Counted from the first letter of the stretch, positions 18,446 through 27,420 are shown. The stretch is 64,000 nucleotides of DNA from Ruminococcus sp. OA3 (GCF_022440845.1 NZ_JAKNTO010000001.1:2728001-2792000), one strand, 5' to 3'. The notes: generated by a model not told the origin, from the letters alone. Numbers and translations: made by a program.

Positions 18446-18486
18446 GAACAGGAGAAGAGAGGAAATTGCCCTCTCTTCTCCTGTTC
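18446..18486 (-). terminator. Perfect 17-bp hairpin terminating the WYL regulator gene
   Basis: Arms 18446-18462 and 18470-18486 are perfectly complementary (GAACAGGAGAAGAGAGG and its complement) with a 7-nt loop. The stem begins at the last base of the WYL stop codon. There is no U tract, so it may instead be an mRNA-stabilising or processing hairpin. Confidence 0.7.
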
Positions 18487-19406
18487 TATTCATTCGATCC
18501 TGTATGGTACCTCTGAAGCAGCATTTTTGCCCGCAGCACAAACTCCCTTCGAAGATATGCCGGTTCCAGCAGTTCAACCTTATCCCCAAAACTGAAAACC
18601 CAGCTGAACAGGTTTTCCTTATCGGAGAAGCCGAAGGTAAACAGCAGTTTTCCGTCTTCCTGTTCTGTATAACAATTCGGTCCATATTCCTCAATCAGCC
18701 GCCATCTCATCTCCTGCTCAAAAAGTGCCTTGACGGAAATTGACGGGGGCGTGACATGTTCAGGAGACAGATCAGGCGCTGAAAAGGGGACCGGCTCGTA
18801 TGATTCCCCAGTGTTCGCTACCTCAAGCATCCGATTTAGCTTGAACAGGCGGAAATCCTGTTTCTCACAACATCTTCCCCAGATATACCATGACGACCAT
18901 TTGAAGATCAGCAGATAAGGCTCTATCGCCCGGCTGCTGTTCCCGGCCGGAGCAAAGTAAGAAAATGTAATTTTCTCATGCCGTGTGATTGCGGTCTGTA
19001 TCAGTTCAATCTTAGGAGCCAGCAGAGATTTATACCAGGAAGAAAGATCAATCAGGATATGTTCGTTGGAAGTCAGTATGTCGGGATTCTCAGCGGACAA
19101 TTTCTCCATAAGCTGTCTCATTTTTCTGTTTCCACTGACGCTGTCAAGGCTTCGAAGCCCCGCAAGAATAGCCTGCATATCGGATGCGGTCAAAAGCGTC
19201 CGGTCAATGCGGTACCCTTCCATAATGGAAATCCCCCCGTTTGTTCCCTGTGTTGTCACAATGGGAATGCCTGCCCTGCACAGTGCTTCGATATCCCGGT
19301 TGATGGTGCGCCTTGACACTTCGAATTTTTCTGAAAGACAGGGAGCCGTCACCTTCTCCTGCTGCAGCAGGATGGACAAAATCCCGATCAGTCGTTCTAT
19401 TTTCAT
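18486..19406 (-). CDS. HTH/WYL-domain transcriptional regulator
   Basis: 306 aa. N-terminal HTH_11 (DeoR/YafY-type) winged helix: RLIGILSILLQQEKVTAPCLSEKF, VSRRTINRDIEALCRAGIPI and GGISIMEGYRID; then a WYL domain (about residues 140-215: KITFSYFAPAG, EPYLLIFKWSSWYIWGRCCE) and a C-terminal WCX extension. WYL regulators bind ligands or nucleic acids and act as repressors or activators. It precedes the DUF6323/DUF6179-like pair on the same strand, 133 bp away across a hairpin. Target unknown. Confidence 0.9.
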   Translation of the reverse strand: MKIERLIGILSILLQQEKVTAPCLSEKFEVSRRTINRDIEALCRAGIPIVTTQGTNGGISIMEGYRIDRTLLTASDMQAILAGLRSLDSVSGNRKMRQLMEKLSAENPDILTSNEHILIDLSSWYKSLLAPKIELIQTAITRHEKITFSYFAPAGNSSRAIEPYLLIFKWSSWYIWGRCCEKQDFRLFKLNRMLEVANTGESYEPVPFSAPDLSPEHVTPPSISVKALFEQEMRWRLIEEYGPNCYTEQEDGKLLFTFGFSDKENLFSWVFSFGDKVELLEPAYLRREFVLRAKMLLQRYHTGSNE

Positions 19407-19484
19407 AAAGAAACTCCTTAGCTGTTAATCGTATGATACGGTTAGTATAGCGCAGGCCGGAGTTTTCGGCAAATGAAATTATTA

Positions 19485-20558
19485 TTACTGATAATCTGCA
19501 AGATTGTCTTTCGTTACCAGCTCATACGGTATTTCGATGAACTCCGGCTGCAGATCGGAAGCACATGCGGAATATGCAGCGATTGCCCCCCACTGTCCCT
19601 GTTTTACCGCATTCTGGAATACCGTACAGCCAAATGTCCCCTCTGAGACCGCCTTTCTGGCATCATCGTTGGCATCGATTCCACAGTTGATAATGCCTGT
19701 CACTCCGGCAGCCTGTTCTGCCTGCAGTGCGCCCATTGCCATTTCATCATTGGCCGCGACGATGACATCAATTTTGTCCCCATACTGAACCATCCAGTCC
19801 TCCGTGATATCCATTGCCTTATCTCTCAGATATTCCCCTTCCAGGCTTGCAAGCAGTTCGTAATTGTATCCTGCCTCATCCAGTGTTTCAAAGAATCCTG
19901 CTTTTCGGAGCGTTGTATGGGTATAACCATTGCTCCCTTCCAGATAGCACATGTTTAATGTTTCCGAATCATCTACATTCTCGATCAGATACTCTGCCTG
20001 CAGCTGTCCTGACAGATAATGGTCTGACCCGATAAAGAAGTGATCTTCCTCTGCACAGTTCGGCTCGGCCGTGATATTGATGATCGGAATACCGGCTTCC
20101 TGAGCAAGGCCGCAGACAGCCACGTCGCCGTCTGAGTCAACAGGTGTCAGCAGGACAGCATCCACTCCCTGTGTGATAAAGTTTTCCATAAGTTCCATCT
20201 GTGTATTGACATCATTCTTTCCGTCCGCAACATTCAGTGTCACATTCGGATAATTTTCTTTTGTGTAATTTTCTACCTCTTCCTGTACTTTTGCACAGAA
20301 TGTATCCGTAAAGCTCATCGTAATATATCCCCAGGTGAATGTTTCGTCTCCGTTAACCGAATACGTTCTGGCAAGTTCCTGTTCCCAGTCGAGTAAATCC
20401 GCTGCCGGTGCTTCGGTCTTCTCCTCACTCTCTTTTGCTTCTTCCGTCTCCGCCGGAGCCGGCGCATCTGTTGTGTCTGCCGCCTCTTTCTGTCCGCACC
20501 CAAACATGGAGACTGCCATCATTGCCGTTATTCCAATTGCCAGTAATCTTTTTCTCAT
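19485..20558 (-). CDS. Sugar ABC transporter substrate-binding lipoprotein
   Basis: 357 aa. Lipoprotein signal MRKRLLAIGITAMMAVSMFG before Cys21, then a Thr/Ala/Glu-rich spacer and a type I periplasmic-binding fold of the ribose/galactose (Peripla_BP_4) family: MELMENFITQGVDAVLLTPVDSDG, GIPIINITAEPN, VIVAANDEMAMGALQA and GCTVFQNAVKQGQWGA. It captures a monosaccharide or related ligand outside the cell for the permease and ATPase encoded just upstream; the ligand cannot be read from sequence. Last gene of the AraC-controlled operon. Confidence 0.9.
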   Translation of the reverse strand: MRKRLLAIGITAMMAVSMFGCGQKEAADTTDAPAPAETEEAKESEEKTEAPAADLLDWEQELARTYSVNGDETFTWGYITMSFTDTFCAKVQEEVENYTKENYPNVTLNVADGKNDVNTQMELMENFITQGVDAVLLTPVDSDGDVAVCGLAQEAGIPIINITAEPNCAEEDHFFIGSDHYLSGQLQAEYLIENVDDSETLNMCYLEGSNGYTHTTLRKAGFFETLDEAGYNYELLASLEGEYLRDKAMDITEDWMVQYGDKIDVIVAANDEMAMGALQAEQAAGVTGIINCGIDANDDARKAVSEGTFGCTVFQNAVKQGQWGAIAAYSACASDLQPEFIEIPYELVTKDNLADYQ

Positions 20559-20572
20559 CTTTTTTTCTCCTT

Positions 20573-21538
20573 TTACTTTGTATTCGCCTTACGAACCTGA
20601 ACATCGATGATAACTGCCACGCAGATCAGGATACCCAGTACGATGTCCTGGAACGATGAGTTGATGTTCTGCAGGTTCATGAAGTTCTTGATGATACCGA
20701 TGATCAGGGAGCCCACGATTGTGTTCAGGATATTCCCCACACCCCCGCTCATACTCGTTCCTCCCACGATGACCGCCGTGATCGCATCCATCTCCATCCC
20801 TTCACCGGCTGCCGGCTGGCCTGAGCTCATCCGCGCCATCAGCAGGATTCCTGCAAGCCCCGTACAGACTCCGCCGAACGCACACGCAAAGAACTTGGAT
20901 CTCTTCACACGGATACCGGATGCCAGCGCCGCCGCCTGGTTGCCTCCGATCGCATACAGCGACCTCCCCATCGGCGTCCACGCCAGGATCAGGTACGTGA
21001 TCGCCAGCACGAGGATCATGATCACCACCGGGAACGGGATGAAACCGATGTAACCCTGCCCCAGGAAGTTAAACGATGCCGGAAGGTTCGAATAGTTCTG
21101 GCCCCCCGTGAACGCCATGATCGCACCGTCCGCCATCTGCATGGATGCCAGCGTTGCGATGAACGGCGGGATGTCAAATGCCGTGATCAGCGCCCCGTTA
21201 ATCGCACCGAACAGCAGGCCGCATGCCAGGCCTACCACCAGCGCCAGGAACAAATTTCCCGTCTTCATCATGCAGTACGCCGACAGCGTTCCTGCAAACG
21301 CCAGCACGCGCCCCGGCGACAGGTCGACCATTCCCGAGATCAGCATCAGCTGCTCCCCGCATGCCAGGATCGTGATGACCACGACCTGGCGGACAACGTT
21401 CCTTAAGTTCACCCCCGAGATAAAGTTGCGGTTCACGACCGACATGATCACAAACAACAATACAAAGATCAATACGATCCCAAATTTACTGTAACATTCA
21501 GCCACCGAAAAACTGCCTTTTTTACTCTTCACCATCAT
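20573..21538 (-). CDS. Sugar ABC transporter permease (RbsC family)
   Basis: 321 aa, 8-10 transmembrane helices of the BPD_transp_2 (RbsC/MglC/XylH) family, with ACGEQLMLISGMVDLSPG, GLACGLLFGAINGALIT and the cytoplasmic loop TPMGRSLYAIGGNQAAALAS that contacts the ATPase. The start overlaps the ATPase stop (ATGA). Codons end strongly in C or G (for example runs of GCC, ATC, CTG), clearly more than the flanking genes; the ATPase gene shares this bias. Confidence 0.92.
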   Translation of the reverse strand: MMVKSKKGSFSVAECYSKFGIVLIFVLLFVIMSVVNRNFISGVNLRNVVRQVVVITILACGEQLMLISGMVDLSPGRVLAFAGTLSAYCMMKTGNLFLALVVGLACGLLFGAINGALITAFDIPPFIATLASMQMADGAIMAFTGGQNYSNLPASFNFLGQGYIGFIPFPVVIMILVLAITYLILAWTPMGRSLYAIGGNQAAALASGIRVKRSKFFACAFGGVCTGLAGILLMARMSSGQPAAGEGMEMDAITAVIVGGTSMSGGVGNILNTIVGSLIIGIIKNFMNLQNINSSFQDIVLGILICVAVIIDVQVRKANTK

Positions 21539-23046
21539 GCCTGCCCTCCTATTGCAAAACTCATAATCCTTTCCTGCGTCAGGTCGTCCCCCTGCACCTC
21601 CCCGGTGATCCGGCCTTCCGCCATGACCAGTGTCCGGTCACAGACACCGATGATCTCCGGGAGCTCAGACGAGATCATGATCACCCCTGCCCCCTGCTGG
21701 GCCAGGTCGCACATGATCTTATAGATCTCATACTTCGCACCGACGTCGATTCCCCGCGTCGGCTCGTCCATGATGAACACCGTCGGGTTCTGCAGCAGCC
21801 ATTTCGCGATGACCACCTTCTGCTGGTTCCCTCCGCTCAAAGACCCTGCGCTCGTCTTGATCGACGGCGCCTTGACGGTCAGCTTTTCGGACATCTGTGC
21901 TGCCTCCCGGTCCTCCTGCTTCCGGTTCAGCAAAAATCCGCGGCTGAAATGCTTCAGGTTCGCCAGCGCGATATTCTCCCCGATCGAGCGGCACAGCACC
22001 AGGCCTTCGCCCTTCCTGTCCTCCGACAGGTAGATGATCCCCGCCCGGATCGCATCCGGCACATGGCGGATCTCCACCTTTTCCCCCTTCAGCCAGATCT
22101 CGCCCGACTGCAGCTTATCCAGCCCGAAGACCGCCCTCGCCACTTCCGTACGCCCTGCCCCTACCAGCCCGGACATCCCAAGGATCTCCCCGGCACGCAG
22201 GGTAAACGACACGTCCTGAAACACGCCCTCCCGCGTCAGGTTCTTCACTTCCAGGATCGTCTCGCCGATCTTCGGGTGTTTCGGCGGGTACACGTTCGTC
22301 ATCTCACGCCCCACCATCTTCGCGATGATCTCATCCGTCGTGATCTCCCCGACCTTATGGGTCGAGATCGCCTTCCCGTCCCGCAGGATCGTCACCATAT
22401 CCCCAATCTGTCCGATCTCATCCAGCTTGTGGGAGATATAGATGAAGCTGATCCCCTGCTTTTTCAGCATCCGGATCTTCTCATGGAGCACCTCCACCTC
22501 GCTCTCCGTGATTGAGGATGTCGGCTCATCCATGATGATGACCTTCGCATTTACGGAAATCGCCTTGATGATCTCGATGATCTGCATGTCCGATACCGTC
22601 AGGGAACGCATGGTCCGTTTGGCATCGTAGTGGAACCCGAAGTTGTCGATCAGCTGCTGCGCCTCGGCATACATCTTTTTCCACTGGATGGTCTTCAGTT
22701 TTGTCAGCGGTGCACGGCCGAGAAAGATGTTCTCGGCGATCGTCAGGTCCAGTACCGGGCTTAACTCCTGGTGGATCGTCGCCACGCCGATGCTGTTCAT
22801 ATACCTGGGGTTATGCGCCGTGATCTTTTTTCCGTACAGGAACAGGTCGCCTTTATCTGCCACGTACAGCCCGTTGATGATCTTGATCAGTGTGGACTTT
22901 CCGGCGCCGTTCTCGCCCGCGAGTACATGTACCGTCCCCTCCCTGACTGTGAAGCTGACGTTGTCCAGTGCCTTTACCCCAGGAAACGATTTGGAGATGT
23001 CCTTTAATTCCAGCACGTTTTTCCCTTCTTCTCTCTCCTTTTCCAT
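21535..23046 (-). CDS. Sugar ABC transporter ATP-binding protein (RbsA/MglA type)
   Basis: 503 aa with two ABC domains. First: LAGENGAGKSTLIKI, weakly conserved signature region, IIMDEPTSSITESE. Second: degenerate P-loop region SGLVGAGRTEVARA (no GKS/T, as usual in this class), signature SLSGGNQQKVVIAKW and VFIMDEPTRGIDVGA. It powers import through the adjacent permease. GC-rich third positions as in the permease. The gene starts 27 bp after the URO-D-like gene with GGAGG-type ribosome site. Confidence 0.94.
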   Translation of the reverse strand: MEKEREEGKNVLELKDISKSFPGVKALDNVSFTVREGTVHVLAGENGAGKSTLIKIINGLYVADKGDLFLYGKKITAHNPRYMNSIGVATIHQELSPVLDLTIAENIFLGRAPLTKLKTIQWKKMYAEAQQLIDNFGFHYDAKRTMRSLTVSDMQIIEIIKAISVNAKVIIMDEPTSSITESEVEVLHEKIRMLKKQGISFIYISHKLDEIGQIGDMVTILRDGKAISTHKVGEITTDEIIAKMVGREMTNVYPPKHPKIGETILEVKNLTREGVFQDVSFTLRAGEILGMSGLVGAGRTEVARAVFGLDKLQSGEIWLKGEKVEIRHVPDAIRAGIIYLSEDRKGEGLVLCRSIGENIALANLKHFSRGFLLNRKQEDREAAQMSEKLTVKAPSIKTSAGSLSGGNQQKVVIAKWLLQNPTVFIMDEPTRGIDVGAKYEIYKIMCDLAQQGAGVIMISSELPEIIGVCDRTLVMAEGRITGEVQGDDLTQERIMSFAIGGQA

Positions 23047-23073
23047 TTCCCTCCTCCTTTCCCACTTATATGA

Positions 23074-24357
23074 TCATTCAAAGTTCCGTGCAAGGTCCAT
23101 ACAGATATCAACCCAGGAAGAACCATGTTCAATATGTCCGCAGCAGGTCTGCGCCTCCCGCAGTTCCACGATCAGTGGATTTCCCCCGGATACTTCCATA
23201 CCATGGGAAATCATATCGCGTATGCGTCTTTCATCGAACGTATGGAAAACATCCGTCGGGTTTACTTTCCAGCTCATCACATATTTTCCGCCGATTTTTT
23301 CAGCAGCGACGTCAATGTCAGAGAATGCACTGACTGCAATCTGCCTGAGGTTCGGTATGTATTTTTCCACCACATCGTATTTCCTGTTCATGTTTTCACA
23401 GCATCCGTATGCATTCATGCCAAACAGGGCGGAAAGCTTATTCTGATATGGAAGAACAAATTCCTCCAGCATATCCGGTGAAACAGCGGTAAATTCCTGC
23501 GCCATGCAGTACCCCCATAAATCCTTCATGCGGACGGTACCGTCATAGTCCTCTGACGGGAGCAGGTCCGTGCAGGCCAGACCGTTGGAACCGCAGGCAG
23601 TGGCCGTTCCATTAACCATATATTCGTTGTTGTTCAGTTTCCAGATTCCAAGCTCGATGCCCTTTTTCAGATACCCGAGGCGTCCCTCGTACAGAATGGA
23701 CATGGCTTCATGTGTGAGTTCCGGCTCCTCATACAGATCATACATTACCTGCTCCAGTCCTCTGAGTTCACACCAGATATCGATCAGGCTGTTTCCCCAT
23801 CCCATGATAGACTGATGGGTGGATGCAGTAAACGGCTCGCCCTCCACAACAATTAAGATATCTCCAAAGATCTCTCTGGCAAGCGCGAAGTTCTCCCGTG
23901 ACTTTTCTTCATCTACTGTAAGTTCCGGAAGCTTCAGTTTTTTAATATCGCTGACTTCGTGGATACATGGATGAAAACAGGCTGCGTGGTCCGGTCTGTC
24001 ATCATACGGACGTACCCGGTCGTCCGTCCAGTCTGTCACATGGGTATCATAGGGAATATATAAAACATCTGTCAGTACAACATCATCGTCAAAATGCTCT
24101 GCACGGTATATTCTCATCCGCAGCTCTTTTTCTAATGTCCTGAATACAGGGTCTTTCACTCTCAAAGTTTCCTCAGGAACCAGCTCATGCCAGCATTCCG
24201 GCGGGAAGATCACCAGCGGTCTTGTCTTTTCCATTTTATTGAGCCTTATCCAGAGCTCTTTTTTTTCTTTCCATTTTGGATCCTGGGAAATTTCTTTTAC
24301 CTGAATTGCCAGTGTGCGCAGATGTACTGCCTCTTCCTTTGATATTCTATTGTGCAT
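23074..24357 (-). CDS. Uroporphyrinogen decarboxylase-like (URO-D/MtaA superfamily) protein
   Basis: 427 aa, cytosolic. It resembles the clostridial proteins annotated as uroporphyrinogen decarboxylase family: WKEKKELWIRLNKMEKTRPL, LIDIWCELRGLEQVMYDLYE, MKDLWGYCMAQEFTAVSPDM, VLPYQNKLSALFGMNAYGCCENM and YVMSWKVNPTDVF. These are not heme enzymes; the superfamily includes methyl-corrinoid:thiol methyltransferases (MtaA, CmuA), but whether this one uses a corrinoid or another substrate is unknown. As first gene of the sugar importer operon it may act on the imported compound. Strong CCGE/CC pairs could bind metal. Confidence 0.6.
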   Translation of the reverse strand: MHNRISKEEAVHLRTLAIQVKEISQDPKWKEKKELWIRLNKMEKTRPLVIFPPECWHELVPEETLRVKDPVFRTLEKELRMRIYRAEHFDDDVVLTDVLYIPYDTHVTDWTDDRVRPYDDRPDHAACFHPCIHEVSDIKKLKLPELTVDEEKSRENFALAREIFGDILIVVEGEPFTASTHQSIMGWGNSLIDIWCELRGLEQVMYDLYEEPELTHEAMSILYEGRLGYLKKGIELGIWKLNNNEYMVNGTATACGSNGLACTDLLPSEDYDGTVRMKDLWGYCMAQEFTAVSPDMLEEFVLPYQNKLSALFGMNAYGCCENMNRKYDVVEKYIPNLRQIAVSAFSDIDVAAEKIGGKYVMSWKVNPTDVFHTFDERRIRDMISHGMEVSGGNPLIVELREAQTCCGHIEHGSSWVDICMDLARNFE

Positions 24358-24487
24358 GATTGTTGCATCCTTTCTTTCACTTAATTATCAACTGTTTCAT
24401 ACTATCTATTATATAAATTATTTCACCTATTCCCATACTCTGGTTTTCGTTAAACTTCATCTTGTTTTAGATAAGGTGGGATTTTGG

Positions 24488-24515
24488 TTGAGATTAAATC
24501 TCAGCGGGTTATAAT
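24488..24515 (+). promoter_or_regulatory. Promoter of the AraC regulator with overlapping palindrome
   Basis: TTGAGA (24488-24493), 16-bp spacer, TATAAT (24510-24515). A perfect 15-bp palindrome TGAGATT-A-AATCTCA (24489-24503) covers the -35 and is a candidate operator for autoregulation or for the divergent operon. The gap 24358-24547 serves both directions. Confidence 0.6.
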
Positions 24516-24547
24516 GACAGTAACACCTGAAGAAAGAAGGGATATGC

Positions 24548-25399
24548 GTGAAATCAGTATTTGAAAACCTGACTGCCGGCGTCTATAAAAAGTCTGTAGA
24601 ACATGCATTTCTTCCTCCGAAGCTCGCGGAAGAATTGCTGTTCTATCCTACCTGGACAGGACATTATTACTGTTCAGAAAATTACTATATAAGAAGAGAA
24701 ACCTATCCCACTCTGCTGCTGATGTATGTAGTAAAGGGGATGTTCCATGTGGAATTCAGAGATAAGATTTTCGATGCAGGTCCGGGAGAAGTCATTTTGA
24801 TCGACTGCCGGGAGCCCCATTATTACAGAGCCTACGAGGGACTGGAGTTTTATTTCTATGGATTTGAGGGCTCCAACTCCAGAGAAATCTGCCACTACAT
24901 ACTGAGTACCAAGGGCCCCCGGATCAGTTCAAAGAATAACCATCTGATTGGTAATCTTTTAAAAAATACTTTAGATTTTTATGAGAAAAATGATACAGAA
25001 AACATCATCGATGCCTCACTGAGAGTCTACAAATTTCTGACGCTTCTGCTCCAGACCAGAGAAATGTATCAGGGTGTCAGGAACAAACCGATCGATCAGA
25101 GCCTGACGTATATTCAGGAAAATATTGACAAGCATATCACGATGGAGCAGCTCGCCAGAATCGTGGGATTGAGTCCGGCATATTTTTCCAGTATTTTCAA
25201 ACAGGAAACAGGTTATTCTCCTCGTGAATACATCACCAATGCCAGGATGAATAAAGCCAAGCTGCTGCTCGTTCAGACACATAAAAGCATCACGGAAATC
25301 GCCTTTGAAGTGGGATACGCCAATAATGCCAGCTTTACCAATATTTTCACAGACAAAATCGGGTGTTCACCTAAGACGTTTCGCAAGCTGATGCGATAG
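24548..25399 (+). CDS. AraC family transcriptional regulator
   Basis: 283 aa. The start is GTG at 24548 (MKSVFENLTAGVYKKS), after GAAGGG; an ATG at 24544 is out of frame and stops after six codons. N-terminal cupin-like ligand pocket (VKGMFHVEFRDKIFDAGPGEVILIDCREPHYY), then the double HTH of AraC/XylS: MEQLARIVGLSPAYFSSIFK and SITEIAFEVGYANNASFTNI ending CSPKTFRKLMR. Divergent from the URO-D/sugar ABC operon, which it likely activates in response to a sugar. Confidence 0.93.
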   Translation: MKSVFENLTAGVYKKSVEHAFLPPKLAEELLFYPTWTGHYYCSENYYIRRETYPTLLLMYVVKGMFHVEFRDKIFDAGPGEVILIDCREPHYYRAYEGLEFYFYGFEGSNSREICHYILSTKGPRISSKNNHLIGNLLKNTLDFYEKNDTENIIDASLRVYKFLTLLLQTREMYQGVRNKPIDQSLTYIQENIDKHITMEQLARIVGLSPAYFSSIFKQETGYSPREYITNARMNKAKLLLVQTHKSITEIAFEVGYANNASFTNIFTDKIGCSPKTFRKLMR

Positions 25400-25425
25400 A
25401 ACGACCGTATCCATCCGTTCATCAA

Positions 25426-25472
25426 AAGAAGAAAGATGCACATGGTTCATTACCGTGTGCATCTTTCTTCTT
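25426..25472. terminator. Bidirectional terminator between AraC and MIF-like genes
   Basis: 20-nt arms (25426-25445 and 25453-25472), one G-U pair, 7-nt loop; the arms start AAGAAGAAAG and end CTTTCTTCTT, supplying U-rich tracts in both directions. Serves the convergent genes ending at 25399 and 25488. Confidence 0.92.
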
Positions 25473-25487
25473 GAAATTCATTCATTT

Positions 25488-25832
25488 TTAAAAATTCTTC
25501 CCATTCCAGCCCCACTGAGTAAAGCTCTCATAATTCACATACACTCTGTTCCGGGGAATCTGCAGCTCTTCTTCCAGCATGCCGCAGATATCCTTGGTCA
25601 GCATCAGGCTGTATTCATCAGACAGGCTGCCGAAGACTTCCACTTTCACATACGCGGTGGGACCATCCTGATTCCCTCCGAAATATAAACGGCAGTTATC
25701 CTCCAGTTCGATCATCAGAAATTCTTCGGATTTCCCCGGGATCTGCGTGATGATCTGTCCGAGCCGGTTTTTCACACTCTCTTCCTGTTCTTTTGTTACG
25801 GAAACGGATACATTTGTTTTTATGTATGGCAT
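25488..25832 (-). CDS. MIF/tautomerase superfamily protein
   Basis: 114 aa, the length of MIF. MPYIKTNVSVSV gives the catalytic Pro after Met removal; K34 in QIPGKSEEF aligns with Lys32 of human MIF; LYFGGNQDGPTAYV, ICGMLEEELQIPRNRVYVNY and the terminal GWNGKNF match MIF positions. Probably a trimeric phenylpyruvate/dopachrome-type tautomerase; physiological substrate unknown. Homologs in gut Lachnospiraceae are common. Monocistronic. Confidence 0.92.
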   Translation of the reverse strand: MPYIKTNVSVSVTKEQEESVKNRLGQIITQIPGKSEEFLMIELEDNCRLYFGGNQDGPTAYVKVEVFGSLSDEYSLMLTKDICGMLEEELQIPRNRVYVNYESFTQWGWNGKNF

Positions 25833-25884
25833 GTGACATTCCTCCTGAGTTTTCTTTCTATCTTAACCTTAAGCATGGAAAATA

Positions 25885-26904
25885 TCAATGGGTAACATGC
25901 AGGAAAATCACTGCCATCGCGTAACTGATCAGCCCACATCCGGGGAACGTAAAGATCCATGCGAGCAACATTTCACCAAATACGTGAAAGTTAATATCCG
26001 ATATATTTTTGACTGCCCCTGCCCCCATAATAGCGCTGGTTTTTGTATGAGTTGTGGAAACAGGAATTCCCAGGAGTGTGGAAAACATCAGGCAGACAGC
26101 GCCTGCCAGATCGGCAGAAAAACCCTGGTAGCGTTCCAGTTTGACAAGGTCCGCTCCCACTGCCTGTATGATCTTTTTTCCGCCAACGCTGGTGCCGAGT
26201 GCCATGACCGCACTGCACACCAGCATCATCCAGACAGGTATTATGGCACCGGTCACACTGCTTTGTCCGCTGACGAAAGCGAATCCCAGGAAAAGTACAC
26301 CGATAAACTTTTGCCCATCCTGTGCGCCGTGCATAAAGCTCATGGATGCTGCTCCAAAAATCTGTGCATTTTTAAAGAATGCGTCTGTTTTACCGGAGTC
26401 TAGATTTTGGCAGACCAGCGTGATCAGCCGGCAGATCAGCCACCCGGCAGCAAACCCACACACAAGGCTGAGCGCCAGGCCATAGAGTACTTTGATCCAC
26501 TCTGCCATATTGATGCCGCCGATACCATGCTGTATCGCTATCGCCGCACCTGACAGCCCGGCGATCAGACTGTGACTTTCGCTTGTCGGAATCCCAAGTG
26601 AAGAAGCCGCCACACTGTACACAACGATGGAAAAAAGAGACGCACACAGAGCGATCAGAGCATATCGTGTATCTGTTCCAAAATCGACCATATTGCTTAT
26701 GGTAGCTGCAACGGAGCTGTTGATTCTGGTCATGACCAGTACTCCGAGAAAATTAAAAACCGCACTCATCCAGATTGCGGTGCGTTCGCTTAAGCACCCG
26801 GTTGTAATACACGTTGCAATCGCATTTGGGGCATCCGTCCACCCGTTGACGAAGATAACGCCAAGCGTCAGCAGAACCGTGAGCAGCAAAATCGGGTCCG
26901 ACAT
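25885..26904 (-). CDS. Inorganic phosphate transporter, PiT family
   Basis: 339 aa from MSDPILLLTVLLTLGVIFVN at 26904 (AAAGGAG upstream). Multi-pass membrane protein with two PiT signature repeats: GWTDAPNAIATCITTGCLS near the N terminus and the C-terminal PVSTTHTKTSAIMGAGAV; also GIPTSESHSLIAGLSGAAIA. Low-affinity H+ or Na+-coupled phosphate uptake. No PhoU-like partner gene is adjacent, although a Na/Pi cotransporter with its own PhoU domain occurs 5 kb away. Confidence 0.94.
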   Translation of the reverse strand: MSDPILLLTVLLTLGVIFVNGWTDAPNAIATCITTGCLSERTAIWMSAVFNFLGVLVMTRINSSVAATISNMVDFGTDTRYALIALCASLFSIVVYSVAASSLGIPTSESHSLIAGLSGAAIAIQHGIGGINMAEWIKVLYGLALSLVCGFAAGWLICRLITLVCQNLDSGKTDAFFKNAQIFGAASMSFMHGAQDGQKFIGVLFLGFAFVSGQSSVTGAIIPVWMMLVCSAVMALGTSVGGKKIIQAVGADLVKLERYQGFSADLAGAVCLMFSTLLGIPVSTTHTKTSAIMGAGAVKNISDINFHVFGEMLLAWIFTFPGCGLISYAMAVIFLHVTH

Positions 26905-26997
26905 ATAGAAATTCTCCTTTACATATCCACCATTCAATATATGGTGAAATGTCAAGGAGAATTATAAATAATTAAAACTTACATTTATCTTCCTTTA

Positions 26998-27420
26998 TCA
27001 GCGAAGCAACGCCATACTGCCTGTCAGTCTGTTGACTTTCTTCTTTGGGCCGCAGATGGCCACACCCATATACTTTAAATCAGTTCCCTCCGCCTGCTGC
27101 ATTTTGCCTGTGAATTCATCATACGTTTTGCAGCCCTGTGCCAGCTCCGAAAAATCCACAGCCAGCAGATCCGAAAAATCCGGTGTATACAGCTTCTTCC
27201 GGATTTCTTTGATTGAGACCGGGTCTCCCTTCAGTATCGGGACCGGAAACTCGATAATCCCCAGGTGAAGATTTCCTGTTTTATCCGCAACATCACTGCC
27301 AACTACTTCCGGCATTTTCTTTCCCATCGTAATCCCCAGAATTGCCGCTGTGTTTGCAATCAGACCGGATGGCAGATTTTCATCGATCACCATCACGCAT
27401 TTTTCATCTTTCACATCCAT
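26998..27420 (-). CDS. DUF2000 family protein
   Basis: 140 aa, soluble. KCVMVIDENLPSGLIANTAAILGITMGKK and YMGVAICGPKKKVNRLTGSMALLR are the family's ends. DUF2000 folds like peptidyl-tRNA hydrolase 2 but members here lack a demonstrated activity. It lies 93 bp upstream of the PiT gene on the same strand, and may or may not share a transcript. Confidence 0.9.
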   Translation of the reverse strand: MDVKDEKCVMVIDENLPSGLIANTAAILGITMGKKMPEVVGSDVADKTGNLHLGIIEFPVPILKGDPVSIKEIRKKLYTPDFSDLLAVDFSELAQGCKTYDEFTGKMQQAEGTDLKYMGVAICGPKKKVNRLTGSMALLR

